Source: DASWIG01 sp965371445 (GTDB taxonomy: Bacteria; Acidobacteriota; Thermoanaerobaculia; Multivoradales; J023). From it: a DNA stretch of 39,431 nucleotides. Under the pieces are notes generated by a model, which did no database searches, was not told the origin of the DNA, and saw only the letters and a list, made by a program, of their open reading frames with translations. Each line of letters starts with the position of its first letter. Positions within the stretch are counted from its first letter, which is position 1. Position numbers and translations under genes: made by a program. The stretch covers positions 1 through 39,431 of the forward strand of contig CBDUYN010000092.1 of the NCBI GenBank assembly GCA_965371445.1. Reading direction: 5' to 3'. This document shows positions 17,834-26,194 of this stretch, piece after piece.

Positions 17834-20800
17834 TCACCACGTCCGTGTTCGAGTCTACGCCAGTCCCCCACGAGGACAAAGCCGGCCCACTGGTAGGGCG
17901 CGGCGTCCGGCTTGGCGAGCATCGAGACCTGGGCCTGACGCAGGGCGGCGGCCGGCGTGTCGTTGGCCGAGAGAGCCTTGTAGAACCGCGACATGAGCTC
18001 CGCGGTATGCCGATCCGAAACTTCCCAGAGACTGAAGACCACCCGTGCCGCGCCCGCGTCGAGGAAGGCGCGCGACAGAGCCTGGACGCCCTCGCCCCGT
18101 AGGTCCCGGCCGCGACCGGTACGGCAGGCGGAGAGCACGACGAGATCCGCCGCGAGATCGAGTCGCGAGATCTCGAAGGCACGCACGAAACCGTTTTGCC
18201 GGCGTCCCTGCGGGTCGACGAGCGATAAAACCAGACCCGAGAGAGCCGGGACCTCCCGGTCGACCAGGGCGTGACTGGCCACGTGAAGACCGGAGTAACG
18301 TCGGATCTCGGGCCCAAGGAAGGTCTCCCGATTTGCCGCGAAGCCGAGAAAGACGTCGCCTCCATAGAGCTCCCGGATCCTTTCGACTTCCTGCCGCGTG
18401 TGAGGGAGCCGAGCGTAGGGGTCGACTCCCAGCCGTTCTCCCGAGCGCCGGAGGTCGACGTCCTCCTCGTTTGTGTGCTCTTCGGGGCTGCCGCCGTCGA
18501 CCCGCGGGTCGTCGGCGCGAAAGACCGGATCGGCGAAAAGAGCGAGGCGCAGTGGTGGCGACGGACGTGCAGCGCGCGCCTGGCGCAGCGTGTCGAGGGC
18601 CATCGTCGAAGGCAGAACCACGATCTCGTATCGACGGACGAGAAACGCGTCGTCGTCGCCACCCGGTTCGGGAAGGGCCGTGAACGGGACCACCTGGAGC
18701 TCCCCCTCGGTGACCAGGGCAAGCCTCTCGTGCGCGGCGAGCTGCGACGCTACCGGGGCGAGCAGGATTTCGCTGAGGCGTCGTCCGTCGTGACGGGCGG
18801 TGCTCTGGCTCTGGACGTCGGAACGGGCCAGCTTGCTCGAAAACGCCGTGGCCAGGCGTTCGATTTCGGAGCGGGGCGGGAGCTCATGGGCGACAAAAAC
18901 CTTCCCGGAGAGCGACCAGAGAAAGCTGCGGCGTTGTCCCAGCGCGTAGACGAGAAGCAGCGTTCCCTCGTCGAGGGCCTCGCCCACGGCCTCGACGTCG
19001 ATCATGGGCCGCTTCGACGACGGGTCGTCGAAGACCTCGTGACGGATCTTGCCCCCGACCTGCCGGAGCCCCTTCACCAACTTCCGGATCCGTGACTCCC
19101 GGCGCGGATCCTTGCGGGACAGGAGGCTCGCGTCGCTGAGCTTCCTTTCGAGCTGGCGTTCCTCGGCGAGAAGTGCCGGGTCCACTTCAAGCCGGGCGAG
19201 AGAACGCCGAACGGTCAGCGTGTCGTCGAGCTCTCGCGCCAGGCGACGCTCGTTGACGACGAACGCGGTGCGGTCGTGGCCATCCGTCGGCTTCTCGTCG
19301 TGGAGGCGCATGAGGACGTCGGTGGCAATTTCGTAGTAGTCTTGGCGAAAGGCGAAGTAGTCGGTTCGGATGTCGCGGCGTTCCGTCGTCCGACGCGTCT
19401 CCTCGACGAAGTCGAGGGCTGGCTCCATCCGCTTCCAGGCTTTCTCGAGCTCGCCCTGGTCACGCAGGGCCTCACCGCTGCGCAGGTCGGTCACGGCCTG
19501 TCCCCGGCGCTCGCCGATCTCCACGAAGATCGCGGAAGCCTCCTGGAAGCGCTCGAGCCCCAACGCCGGCTGGCCTGTTTCGACGTCCAGCAACCCGATC
19601 CGGGCGAGAATCCAGCCCTCGGCGTGGCGGTCGCCGGTCTCGCGGGCGATGGCGAGCGCTGTCTTGTAGGACTCGCGCGCCAGCTCCGCCTCGCCGTTTC
19701 GCTGCCGAATGAGACCCCGGGTGCTGTGTAACGTCGAGAGCGTGGTGTCGGCACCCGCGAGGTCCAGGGCCTCCGCAATGGCCTTTTCCGCGGCCTTTGG
19801 CTCCTCGAGCCGCACAGCGGCGAGAGCGAGCCCCTCGAGAGCGAGAGCAAGACGCTTGCGATCGTCGTACCCGCGTTGAATCTCCACGACCCGCAGGGAA
19901 TGATCGTAAGCTTCCCGCGGACGGTGGAGGTCCAGGAGCACGTTGGCCAGGTCATTGCGGATCGACGCCTCGGAACGTTCGTTGCCCTTCCGGGCATTTG
20001 CCGGGAGGGCCCGCTCGAAAGCGTCGAGGGCGAGTTGGGTCCGTCCCAGGTTGTGGTAGGCGGTGCCGAGATGGGAAAGCGCCATGGCCGCGCCGCGGTC
20101 GAAGCCACGCACTTCGAACGACGTCAAAGCCTCCTCGCAGAGCGGGATCGCCCGCTCCGGCTGGCCGCGCCGCAGCCGGATCCATCCCGCCCGGTCGAGC
20201 AGGACGTCCATGCCTCGCTGATCTTCCTGGCCACGAAAGAGATCCAGGGCTTCCTCGCAGAACGCCGTGGCCTCCGGAAGCTCGCCCAACGAAATCCGGG
20301 CACGGCACAGGCCGTGCAGGGTATCGATCTTTTGGCGCGGAAGATCGAGCCGCGTCCAGATCGGGAGCGCTTGCCGGTAGGAGTCGACCGCCGCCTCATA
20401 GTCCCTCTTCTGGAACTGAGCCGCACCGTCCCAGTAGGCCAATTCAGCAGCGACGAAGGTCTGATCGTCGTCTGTCGCCGGCCGATGTTCCACCTTCACG
20501 ACGCGATAGTGTCCCGGAGGGGCGTCCTCTTCGAGCGACGCCACCTCGAAGCGGTAGCGTCCCGTCTCCCGGACGATTGTCACGAGCTCTTCGTAGCCGT
20601 CCTTGCCGTTCGGGCTGTCGACGGTGCCGAGCTCTTCACCGTGGGGGTCGAAGAGCCGGAGCACGACGTCAATGCCCTGCTGGTCGACGAGGACGTGCAG
20701 GAAGTCGCCGGTTTCCAGGTCGAAGACCCGGAAATGGACCTCGCCGCCCTGTAGGGCAATCGGTTCGTCGGTCTCGGGGATCTCGGTCATACTGCTGCTT

Positions 20801-20976
20801 TTCCGGTCGTGCAAAGTCGTTTCCCTGTCGTGCGCCGTCGTTTTTCCGTCGTCGGCCGTCGCTTCCCGATCTGTATCTTCCCCATCCCCACAGCCTCCCA
20901 GCGCGAGAATGAGCACCAGGAGCCACGCCCACGTATGGACAGGTGAACGTCGGACCGATCCCTTGTTAGACTTCAC
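17830..20976 (-). CDS. Lipoprotein TPR-CHAT protease with PPC-like N-terminal domain
   Basis: 1048 residues from GTG 20976. The leader ends in lipobox LGG-C29, so the protein is probably lipid-anchored at the envelope. A short low-complexity linker with HDRE/HDRK repeats (31-62) leads to a PPC-like beta domain at about 70-163. TPR-type helical repeats fill about 175-530. The CHAT domain spans about 660-1040, with H902 in LHVASHALV and C951 in VVLSACRTGRG, plus the common TEGELQVVPFTALP and VVFSLWEVSD segments. All expected dyad residues are present. The gene lies 6 bp after the upstream sigma-like/TM gene and overlaps the next protease by 4 bp. A lipobox on a CHAT protease places this one outside the cytoplasm, opposite to the membrane CHAT gene at 14396-16039. 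Physiological target unknown. Confidence 0.9.
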   Translation of the reverse strand: MKSNKGSVRRSPVHTWAWLLVLILALGGCGDGEDTDREATADDGKTTAHDRETTLHDRKSSSMTEIPETDEPIALQGGEVHFRVFDLETGDFLHVLVDQQGIDVVLRLFDPHGEELGTVDSPNGKDGYEELVTIVRETGRYRFEVASLEEDAPPGHYRVVKVEHRPATDDDQTFVAAELAYWDGAAQFQKRDYEAAVDSYRQALPIWTRLDLPRQKIDTLHGLCRARISLGELPEATAFCEEALDLFRGQEDQRGMDVLLDRAGWIRLRRGQPERAIPLCEEALTSFEVRGFDRGAAMALSHLGTAYHNLGRTQLALDAFERALPANARKGNERSEASIRNDLANVLLDLHRPREAYDHSLRVVEIQRGYDDRKRLALALEGLALAAVRLEEPKAAEKAIAEALDLAGADTTLSTLHSTRGLIRQRNGEAELARESYKTALAIARETGDRHAEGWILARIGLLDVETGQPALGLERFQEASAIFVEIGERRGQAVTDLRSGEALRDQGELEKAWKRMEPALDFVEETRRTTERRDIRTDYFAFRQDYYEIATDVLMRLHDEKPTDGHDRTAFVVNERRLARELDDTLTVRRSLARLEVDPALLAEERQLERKLSDASLLSRKDPRRESRIRKLVKGLRQVGGKIRHEVFDDPSSKRPMIDVEAVGEALDEGTLLLVYALGQRRSFLWSLSGKVFVAHELPPRSEIERLATAFSSKLARSDVQSQSTARHDGRRLSEILLAPVASQLAAHERLALVTEGELQVVPFTALPEPGGDDDAFLVRRYEIVVLPSTMALDTLRQARAARPSPPLRLALFADPVFRADDPRVDGGSPEEHTNEEDVDLRRSGERLGVDPYARLPHTRQEVERIRELYGGDVFLGFAANRETFLGPEIRRYSGLHVASHALVDREVPALSGLVLSLVDPQGRRQNGFVRAFEISRLDLAADLVVLSACRTGRGRDLRGEGVQALSRAFLDAGAARVVFSLWEVSDRHTAELMSRFYKALSANDTPAAALRQAQVSMLAKPDAAPYQWAGFVLVGDWRRLEHGRGE

Positions 20977-20982
20977 TGCATC

Positions 20983-23238
20983 TCATTGTACCTCAACCCG
21001 TATCTCCCTCTCGTCCAGGACCTCCAGGCGTTCCTGATCCCGTCCGGAAAGCCGGATCCGGTAACTCCCCGGACTTAGCAGCCGTCGCGGAAGCACCAGC
21101 AGAAACTCGTCGTGGGGATCGCGTGCGATTTCCGAGCTCCACACCGTCTCATTCTCTTCGTCGTAAAGCTCCAGCCGGTAGGCTGGGAAGCTCTCGACCT
21201 CGGAAAGGACGAGATAGATCGTCACGTGCGACTCCTCTGCCGCAACGGTCAGCATCTCGGTTCGCTTGCCGTCAAGGAAACGGATTTCCCGAGTCGCCGA
21301 GGTACCAACAATAACCGGCTGCTCGATCTGCTCCTTGAGCTGAACCAGCCAGGCGGAAAGCCCCAGCGAAGCCGCGCCAAAAGCAGCAGCCAGCGCGTAG
21401 CCCGGCCAGCCCCTGGCCGGACGCCGCCGCGCGCCCACCGTCTGTGCCGCGTCACGCTTCTCGAAGCGCACCAGGTTGCCCGGCAAGGCGGCGCGCGCCG
21501 TCGCGAGACTCTCCAGCCAGTCCCGGTACTCCGAATCCTCGTCCACCTCCTGCGTCAGGCTGGAGGCCCGGACCGTCCCGTCGGCGATCTCCGCCCGACG
21601 TCGCCGGACATCGTCGAGCGCCGCCGCGTCGAGCGTCCCGGTCCACTGTCCCTTCTCGAACGCGGCGACCGCGAGCCACGTCCCTTGAGCGCACCGCACA
21701 TGCGCGACGGAGCCGTCGTCCGCCGCGACCGCGACATCGCGGCTCCCCACCAGGGGATGGTCGTCGACCGGTGCCACCCAGACCCACGACGCGTCAGCCG
21801 GATCCTCTTCGAGGACCAGCCACTCCATCGGGATGGCGCTGCACGCGTCGAAGACGAACGTGTCGCCCGGCCGCGGTGGCCCGTCCGGCCGTTCGGCCGT
21901 GGCCCGGCACGCGGTCGCCTGCCGGAGCTCCTCCCGGCGGCGGTCAAGAGCCATGGGGGGTTCTCCGCTGTCGCTTTCCGTGGCTCCTTGGGTCGTGGTT
22001 CCTTGGGCCGTGCCGCGGGCGCTCGCGTCGCGGCAGTCCTTCACCATGCGGCCCAGGGTCGCCTTGAGGCCGGGGATCCGCTCGCGGGGAATACCGATCG
22101 CCTCGCCGAGCTTGTTGTCGGTCGGAAAGCGCGATCCCTGCTCCGTCGCCGTGGACGCCGGAGCTTGCTCCTCGGAATCGGGTGAGCCGGGTTCCGGCTC
22201 GGCGGCCCAGTAGCGCAAAAAGCCCCAGAGCCGACGCAGGTACTCCCGCGTCTTCGGGTTCGCGTCGATCCGGTCGATGCGTCGGCTCACACAGGCGAGG
22301 AGCTCCGCGAAGGTCTGACGCTCCTCGAGACCGTTCTCGGGACGCACCAGCCGGACGATCGACCTCGTCCCTTCGCCGTCTTCGTCGAAGGCCGTCTCCT
22401 CGTCCTCGTTCGCCAGGAGGGCACCCCAGCGGGCTCGCACGTCGTTCTTGAGGGGCTCGATCAGGTCCCGGAACCGGAAGACCTCGACGCCGTCGTCGGA
22501 GAGCCTGGCGATCCGCCCGATGAGCTCGGCGATCACGCCGTCCTTTCTCCAGGCCGTGACGAGCTCCGGCAGGAGCGCGTCGTTCCAGGTGGTGACCTGC
22601 CGGGCCGGATCGACGTTGTCGGCCTCGCAGGGGTCGTGCCAGGGGGCGAAGGCGAGGACGGTGTCGTTGCGAACTTTGACGTCGCCGGCGACGACGTGCA
22701 GGACGCCCTCCTTCAGGAGGCCTTGGATGGCCGCGTGAACCACCTCGAAGAGGCGATAACCGAGGGGATCGTGGCGCCGCTGGGTGTCGTGGAGGAAGTT
22801 GCGGATGCTGAGGAAGACCAATCCATCGACATTCTCCCGGACGCGGGCTTGCTTGCGGAGCCCCGGAAGGCGCCGGACGAAGACGAACTCGTAGCAGTCG
22901 AGCAGCAGCTCTTCGAGAAGCTCTCCGTCGGTCCATTCCGTGCCTCCGTAGATGCCGAGGTAGCTCGGCGGCGCTCCCCAGAGAGCGCGCCTCTTCATCT
23001 CGTGGACCAGGGCCTTGCGCAGCGTCGCCAGCAGCGCGTCGAAGCTCTCGTGCGTCGGGGGCTCGCCGTCCGGCCCCAACAAGCCGAGGAACGAGGAGAA
23101 TGTGGAGCTCACGATCGGAATTCTATCCGATCCCGTCGCGGGCTCCACCCCCGACGTCCGACCCGATTCGGCACCGACCACCTCAGCATGGGGGGTCGTC
23201 CTCCCAGGATCGCGCAAAAGGGGCACGGAAAGTGTCAT
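20983..23238 (-). CDS. Large one-TM protein with possible sigma-like N-terminus and periplasmic beta domain
   Basis: Up to 751 residues; I could not name the family. Residues 64-200 are helical with segments (WTDGELLEELLLDCYEFVF, VFLSIRNFLHDTQRRHDPLG) reminiscent of sigma-70 region 2, and 374-400 (NKLGEAIGIPRERIPGLKATL) resembles a helix-turn-helix. Residues about 455-585 form a second domain ending in an acidic stretch (QEVDEDSEYRDWLESLA). A TM helix at about 610-633 is followed by an Ig-like region (650-751). Topology resembles membrane anti-sigma or one-component regulators. ATG 23238 has only GAGG close by; a GTG at 23112 (VSSTFSSFLG) is an alternative that would widen the divergent promoter region. 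It lies head-to-head with an ECF sigma factor and heads the protease train, so control of that train is a reasonable but unproven role. Confidence 0.7.
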   Translation of the reverse strand: MTLSVPLLRDPGRTTPHAEVVGAESGRTSGVEPATGSDRIPIVSSTFSSFLGLLGPDGEPPTHESFDALLATLRKALVHEMKRRALWGAPPSYLGIYGGTEWTDGELLEELLLDCYEFVFVRRLPGLRKQARVRENVDGLVFLSIRNFLHDTQRRHDPLGYRLFEVVHAAIQGLLKEGVLHVVAGDVKVRNDTVLAFAPWHDPCEADNVDPARQVTTWNDALLPELVTAWRKDGVIAELIGRIARLSDDGVEVFRFRDLIEPLKNDVRARWGALLANEDEETAFDEDGEGTRSIVRLVRPENGLEERQTFAELLACVSRRIDRIDANPKTREYLRRLWGFLRYWAAEPEPGSPDSEEQAPASTATEQGSRFPTDNKLGEAIGIPRERIPGLKATLGRMVKDCRDASARGTAQGTTTQGATESDSGEPPMALDRRREELRQATACRATAERPDGPPRPGDTFVFDACSAIPMEWLVLEEDPADASWVWVAPVDDHPLVGSRDVAVAADDGSVAHVRCAQGTWLAVAAFEKGQWTGTLDAAALDDVRRRRAEIADGTVRASSLTQEVDEDSEYRDWLESLATARAALPGNLVRFEKRDAAQTVGARRRPARGWPGYALAAAFGAASLGLSAWLVQLKEQIEQPVIVGTSATREIRFLDGKRTEMLTVAAEESHVTIYLVLSEVESFPAYRLELYDEENETVWSSEIARDPHDEFLLVLPRRLLSPGSYRIRLSGRDQERLEVLDEREIRVEVQ

Positions 23239-23294
23239 CGGCCTCGCAGATTCTACTCTTCGGTGCGGACGCGGGGTGGGCTAGACTAGGCCCT
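23239..23294. promoter_or_regulatory. Divergent promoter region between sigma/kinase pair and protease train
   Basis: Head-to-head start codons at 23238 (minus) and 23295 (plus) leave only 56 bp. If the minus gene starts at GTG 23112, the shared region is 182 bp. I cannot assign -35/-10 boxes with confidence. Confidence 0.4.
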
Positions 23295-23867
23295 ATGGCC
23301 AAGACGCTCAGCGAGGTCACCCGTCTCCTGCTGGCCTGGAACGAGGGCGACACCGAGGCCCGCGAGCAGCTCATCCCGCTGGTCTACGACGAGCTCCACG
23401 CCATCGCCGCGCGTCAGCTCGGCCGCGAGGGCGAGAAGCGCGACCACACCCTGCAGCCTACGGCCCTCGTCAACGAGCTCTACCTGCGCCTCGTCGACCA
23501 GAAGCGAGTCCACTGGAAGGAGCAGCAGGAGTTCTTCGGGGTGGCCGCCGAGCTCATCCGTCGCATCCTGGTCGACCACGCCCGCAAGCGCCAGACGATC
23601 AAGCGGGGCGGGGAGGTGTTCAAGATTCCGCTCGACGAGACCCTCGGCATCGCCGCCGCGCGCGACCCCGGGCTGCTCGCCCTCGACGACGCGTTGCGCG
23701 ATCTCGCCAAGCACGATCCACGGGGTAGCCGAATCGTCGAGCTCCACGTCTTCGGCGGCCTCCAGTTCGACGAGATCGCCGAGATCCTGGGCATCTCGCG
23801 CTCTACGGCTCTGCGCGACTGGAAGCACGCCAAGCTCTGGCTAAAGCGCGAGCTCCAACGCGAATGA
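23295..23867 (+). CDS. ECF-subfamily RNA polymerase sigma factor (Sig-70 X6 / TIGR02999-like)
   Basis: 190 residues from ATG 23295, chosen because MAKTLSEVTRLLLAWNEGD is the usual beginning of this family. Region 2 covers about 23-95 (LVYDELHAIAARQL, LQPTALVNELYLRL, LIRRILVDHARKR), and region 4 about 128-187 with the helix-turn-helix QFDEIAEILGISRSTALRDW. This type is common in Acidobacteriota and Planctomycetota and is typically followed by a Ser/Thr kinase gene, as here (23-bp gap). No classical anti-sigma gene sits beside it; control by the downstream kinase or by the divergent TM protein is possible. Expected role: transcription of a local regulon that could include the divergent protease train. 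Confidence 0.93.
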   Translation: MAKTLSEVTRLLLAWNEGDTEAREQLIPLVYDELHAIAARQLGREGEKRDHTLQPTALVNELYLRLVDQKRVHWKEQQEFFGVAAELIRRILVDHARKRQTIKRGGEVFKIPLDETLGIAAARDPGLLALDDALRDLAKHDPRGSRIVELHVFGGLQFDEIAEILGISRSTALRDWKHAKLWLKRELQRE

Positions 23868-23890
23868 GCCCCTCCCGGAAGTAACTCGCG

Positions 23891-26191
23891 ATGAGCCCTC
23901 AGCAGCTGGAGCGTGTTAAGGAGATGCTCGACGAGGTCCTTGGGCTCGATCGCGTCGAGCGGGCGGCCTACCTGGCCGCCGCCGACGTCGATGAGACCGT
24001 CCGCCACGAGGTCGAATCCCTTCTCGCCCAGGAAGACATCGAGGTGCCGCTTCTCGGGGGACCGATCTTCCCCCGCGTGAGCTCCGGCCAGCGGATCGGC
24101 CCTTACCGGATCCTCCGCCGGCTCGGCGACGGCGGCATGGGGACGGTCGTCCTGGCGATGCGCGAGGATTTCAAGAAAAAGGTGGCCCTCAAGCTCATTC
24201 GTCCCGGCCTCATCTCGGGCGAGGCCCTGCGGCGCTTCCTTTCCGAGGCCCAGATGCTCGCCCAGGTCGAGCATCCCAACGTCGCCCGGATCCTCGACGG
24301 CGGTACCACCGACGACGGCCATCCCTATTTCGTCATGGAGTACGTCAAGGGGGAACCGATCGACGAGTACTGCCGGGGGCTTTCCATCGTTGCGCGGGTG
24401 GAGCTTTTCCGCCAGGTCTGCGCCGCCGTACAGATGGCTCACAGCCACCTCATCGTCCACCGCGACCTCAAGCCCGGCAACATCCTGGTCACCGCCGAGG
24501 GGACGGCGAAGCTGCTCGACTTCGGCATCGCCAAGCAACTGGCGCCGTCGGACTCCGAGGCGGCGTCGACGACGCTCCACAGCCAGCCGATGACGCTCCT
24601 CTACGCCAGCCCGGAGCAGATCGAGGGTCGCCGAATCCGTCCCGCGAGCGACATCTATTCGCTGGGTGTCCTCCTCTACCAGTTGTTGACAGGCCTGCTG
24701 CCCTATGAGGGCAATCCCAAGAGCCTCTCCGAGGTGACGCGGGCAATCCGCGAAGAGGAGCCCCGAAGGCCCAGCACCGCGGTACGCCAGGACGCTGAGC
24801 AAGCCGGAAGGAAAGGCTCGCGGCGACGGCAAAAAGAGCTCACCGGTGACCTCGACAGCATCGTGCTCAAAGCGCTTGAAAAGGATCCGCGGCAGCGTTA
24901 CGGCTCGGTCGAGCAGCTCTCCGAGGATCTCCGGCGTCATCTGACGGCTCTGCCGGTGAGCGCGCGGAGGGCGACCTTCCTCTACAGGGCGTGGAAGCTC
25001 GTCCGGCGTCGAAAGCTTCCCCTGGCGGCGGTGGCGGCGGCGCTCGCGCTCGCCGCGTTTGCGACGTTGCAGTGGCGTCTGGCGGTCAGCGAGCGAGAGC
25101 GGCGAGAGGTGGTCGTCGAGGTCATGAGCGAGCTGTTCTGGGTCCCCATCCTGAAGGAAGCGCGCGGCCAGGAGCGCCGGGTCCAGAAGATCCTCGAGAG
25201 CAGCCTCGACAAGGTCGACCTGCTGGAGGCCGAGCCGCCGCTCCAGGCGGAGATTCTCCAGGCGGCAGCAGTGACGTACGCCGAGTTGGGCGACGAGGAG
25301 CGGACCCTGGAGCTGCGCGAACGCGCGGTCCGCATTCTGCGCGACCACTACGGTGGCAAGAAGCACCCGGACCTGGCGCGGGCGATCAACAACCTCGCGA
25401 CCTCGTACTATCGGCTCCAGCGCACCGAGGACGCCGAACGGCTGTACCGCGAGGCCCTGGCGATGAAGGAATCGCTTTCTCTCGACGACGAGGACCGCGC
25501 CAAGTCGCTGAGCAACCTGGCCTCGATCCTGACCAACCGCGGTGAGCTGGCGGAGGCTGAGCCGCTCTACCGGGAAGCTTTGTCGATTCGTGAGAAGACC
25601 TACACGCCCGGACAGGTCGACTTGGCGACGAGCCTGCGTAGCCTCGCCAACCTCCGCCATCTGCGCGGCGAGCCTGCGGAGGCCGAGCCTCTGCTACGCC
25701 GGGCGCTAGAGATCCGGCGCGACGTCTACGGCACCGACAGCAAAGCCTTCGCCGCGGTCCTCAGCACGCTGGGACGGGTCGTGCATGCTCAAGGCCGTGC
25801 GGCGGAGGCCGAGGAGCTTTTCCGGCAGACGCTGGAGATCCGGCGCCGGCGCTACGGCGAGGCGAGCCGCGCAGTCGCGGCGACCGGGATCGATCTTGCG
25901 GCGGTCCACCTGGATCGCGGCGAAGTCGACGTCGCCGAGGAGTTGCTGGTGGAGGCCCTGGAGATCCTGCGGGCGAAGGCGCCGGAGCACTGGCAGCTGC
26001 CGCGCGCCGAGAGCCTCCTCGGTGCGGTGCGGACGGCGCAGGGACGCTACGGCGAGGCGGAGCCCCTGCTGCTCGGGGGCGTCCGCAAGCTCGGGGAGCT
26101 TCGCGGTGAGGTCGTCTATACGCGGAACGCGCGGCGGCGTCTGCGGGAATTCGAGGACGTCCAGGACGCGGGATCTCAGGCTCTGCCGTAA
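23891..26191 (+). CDS. Membrane Ser/Thr protein kinase with C-terminal TPR domain
   Basis: 766 residues. The kinase domain spans about 72-350: glycine loop LGDGGMGTVVLA (79-89), ATP lysine K101, HRDLKPGN with catalytic D192, DFG D210 and ASPEQ at 239-243, all intact. A helix-rich N-terminus (1-60) with DEVLGLD and RHEVESLL is typical of kinases paired with this sigma type. A TM helix at about 376-396 is followed by a helical region and about seven TPR units of around 42 residues (445-740) predicted outside the cytoplasm. A GGAAG sits upstream of ATG 23891. It is co-directional with the ECF sigma gene, so the pair probably links an envelope signal sensed by the TPRs to transcription. It ends 3 bp from the convergent STAND gene. 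Confidence 0.93.
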   Translation: MSPQQLERVKEMLDEVLGLDRVERAAYLAAADVDETVRHEVESLLAQEDIEVPLLGGPIFPRVSSGQRIGPYRILRRLGDGGMGTVVLAMREDFKKKVALKLIRPGLISGEALRRFLSEAQMLAQVEHPNVARILDGGTTDDGHPYFVMEYVKGEPIDEYCRGLSIVARVELFRQVCAAVQMAHSHLIVHRDLKPGNILVTAEGTAKLLDFGIAKQLAPSDSEAASTTLHSQPMTLLYASPEQIEGRRIRPASDIYSLGVLLYQLLTGLLPYEGNPKSLSEVTRAIREEEPRRPSTAVRQDAEQAGRKGSRRRQKELTGDLDSIVLKALEKDPRQRYGSVEQLSEDLRRHLTALPVSARRATFLYRAWKLVRRRKLPLAAVAAALALAAFATLQWRLAVSERERREVVVEVMSELFWVPILKEARGQERRVQKILESSLDKVDLLEAEPPLQAEILQAAAVTYAELGDEERTLELRERAVRILRDHYGGKKHPDLARAINNLATSYYRLQRTEDAERLYREALAMKESLSLDDEDRAKSLSNLASILTNRGELAEAEPLYREALSIREKTYTPGQVDLATSLRSLANLRHLRGEPAEAEPLLRRALEIRRDVYGTDSKAFAAVLSTLGRVVHAQGRAAEAEELFRQTLEIRRRRYGEASRAVAATGIDLAAVHLDRGEVDVAEELLVEALEILRAKAPEHWQLPRAESLLGAVRTAQGRYGEAEPLLLGGVRKLGELRGEVVYTRNARRRLREFEDVQDAGSQALP

Positions 26192-26194
26192 GCT

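Noticed and set aside
23100..23294. A longer N-terminal extension of the ECF sigma factor starting at 23100
   Set aside because: The extension is antisense to the start of the divergent gene and lacks homology-like features; the family begins at MAKTLSEVTRL (23295).
23480..25660. A 726-codon minus-strand open frame
   Set aside because: Antisense to the sigma factor and kinase genes, both with intact family motifs; no domain and shadow-like composition.
12797..26191. A gasdermin or other pore-forming partner for the CHAT proteases
   Set aside because: None of the small neighbours shows a gasdermin-like pattern or C-terminal autoinhibitory tail; the two small proteins carry signal/TM and Ig-like domains instead.
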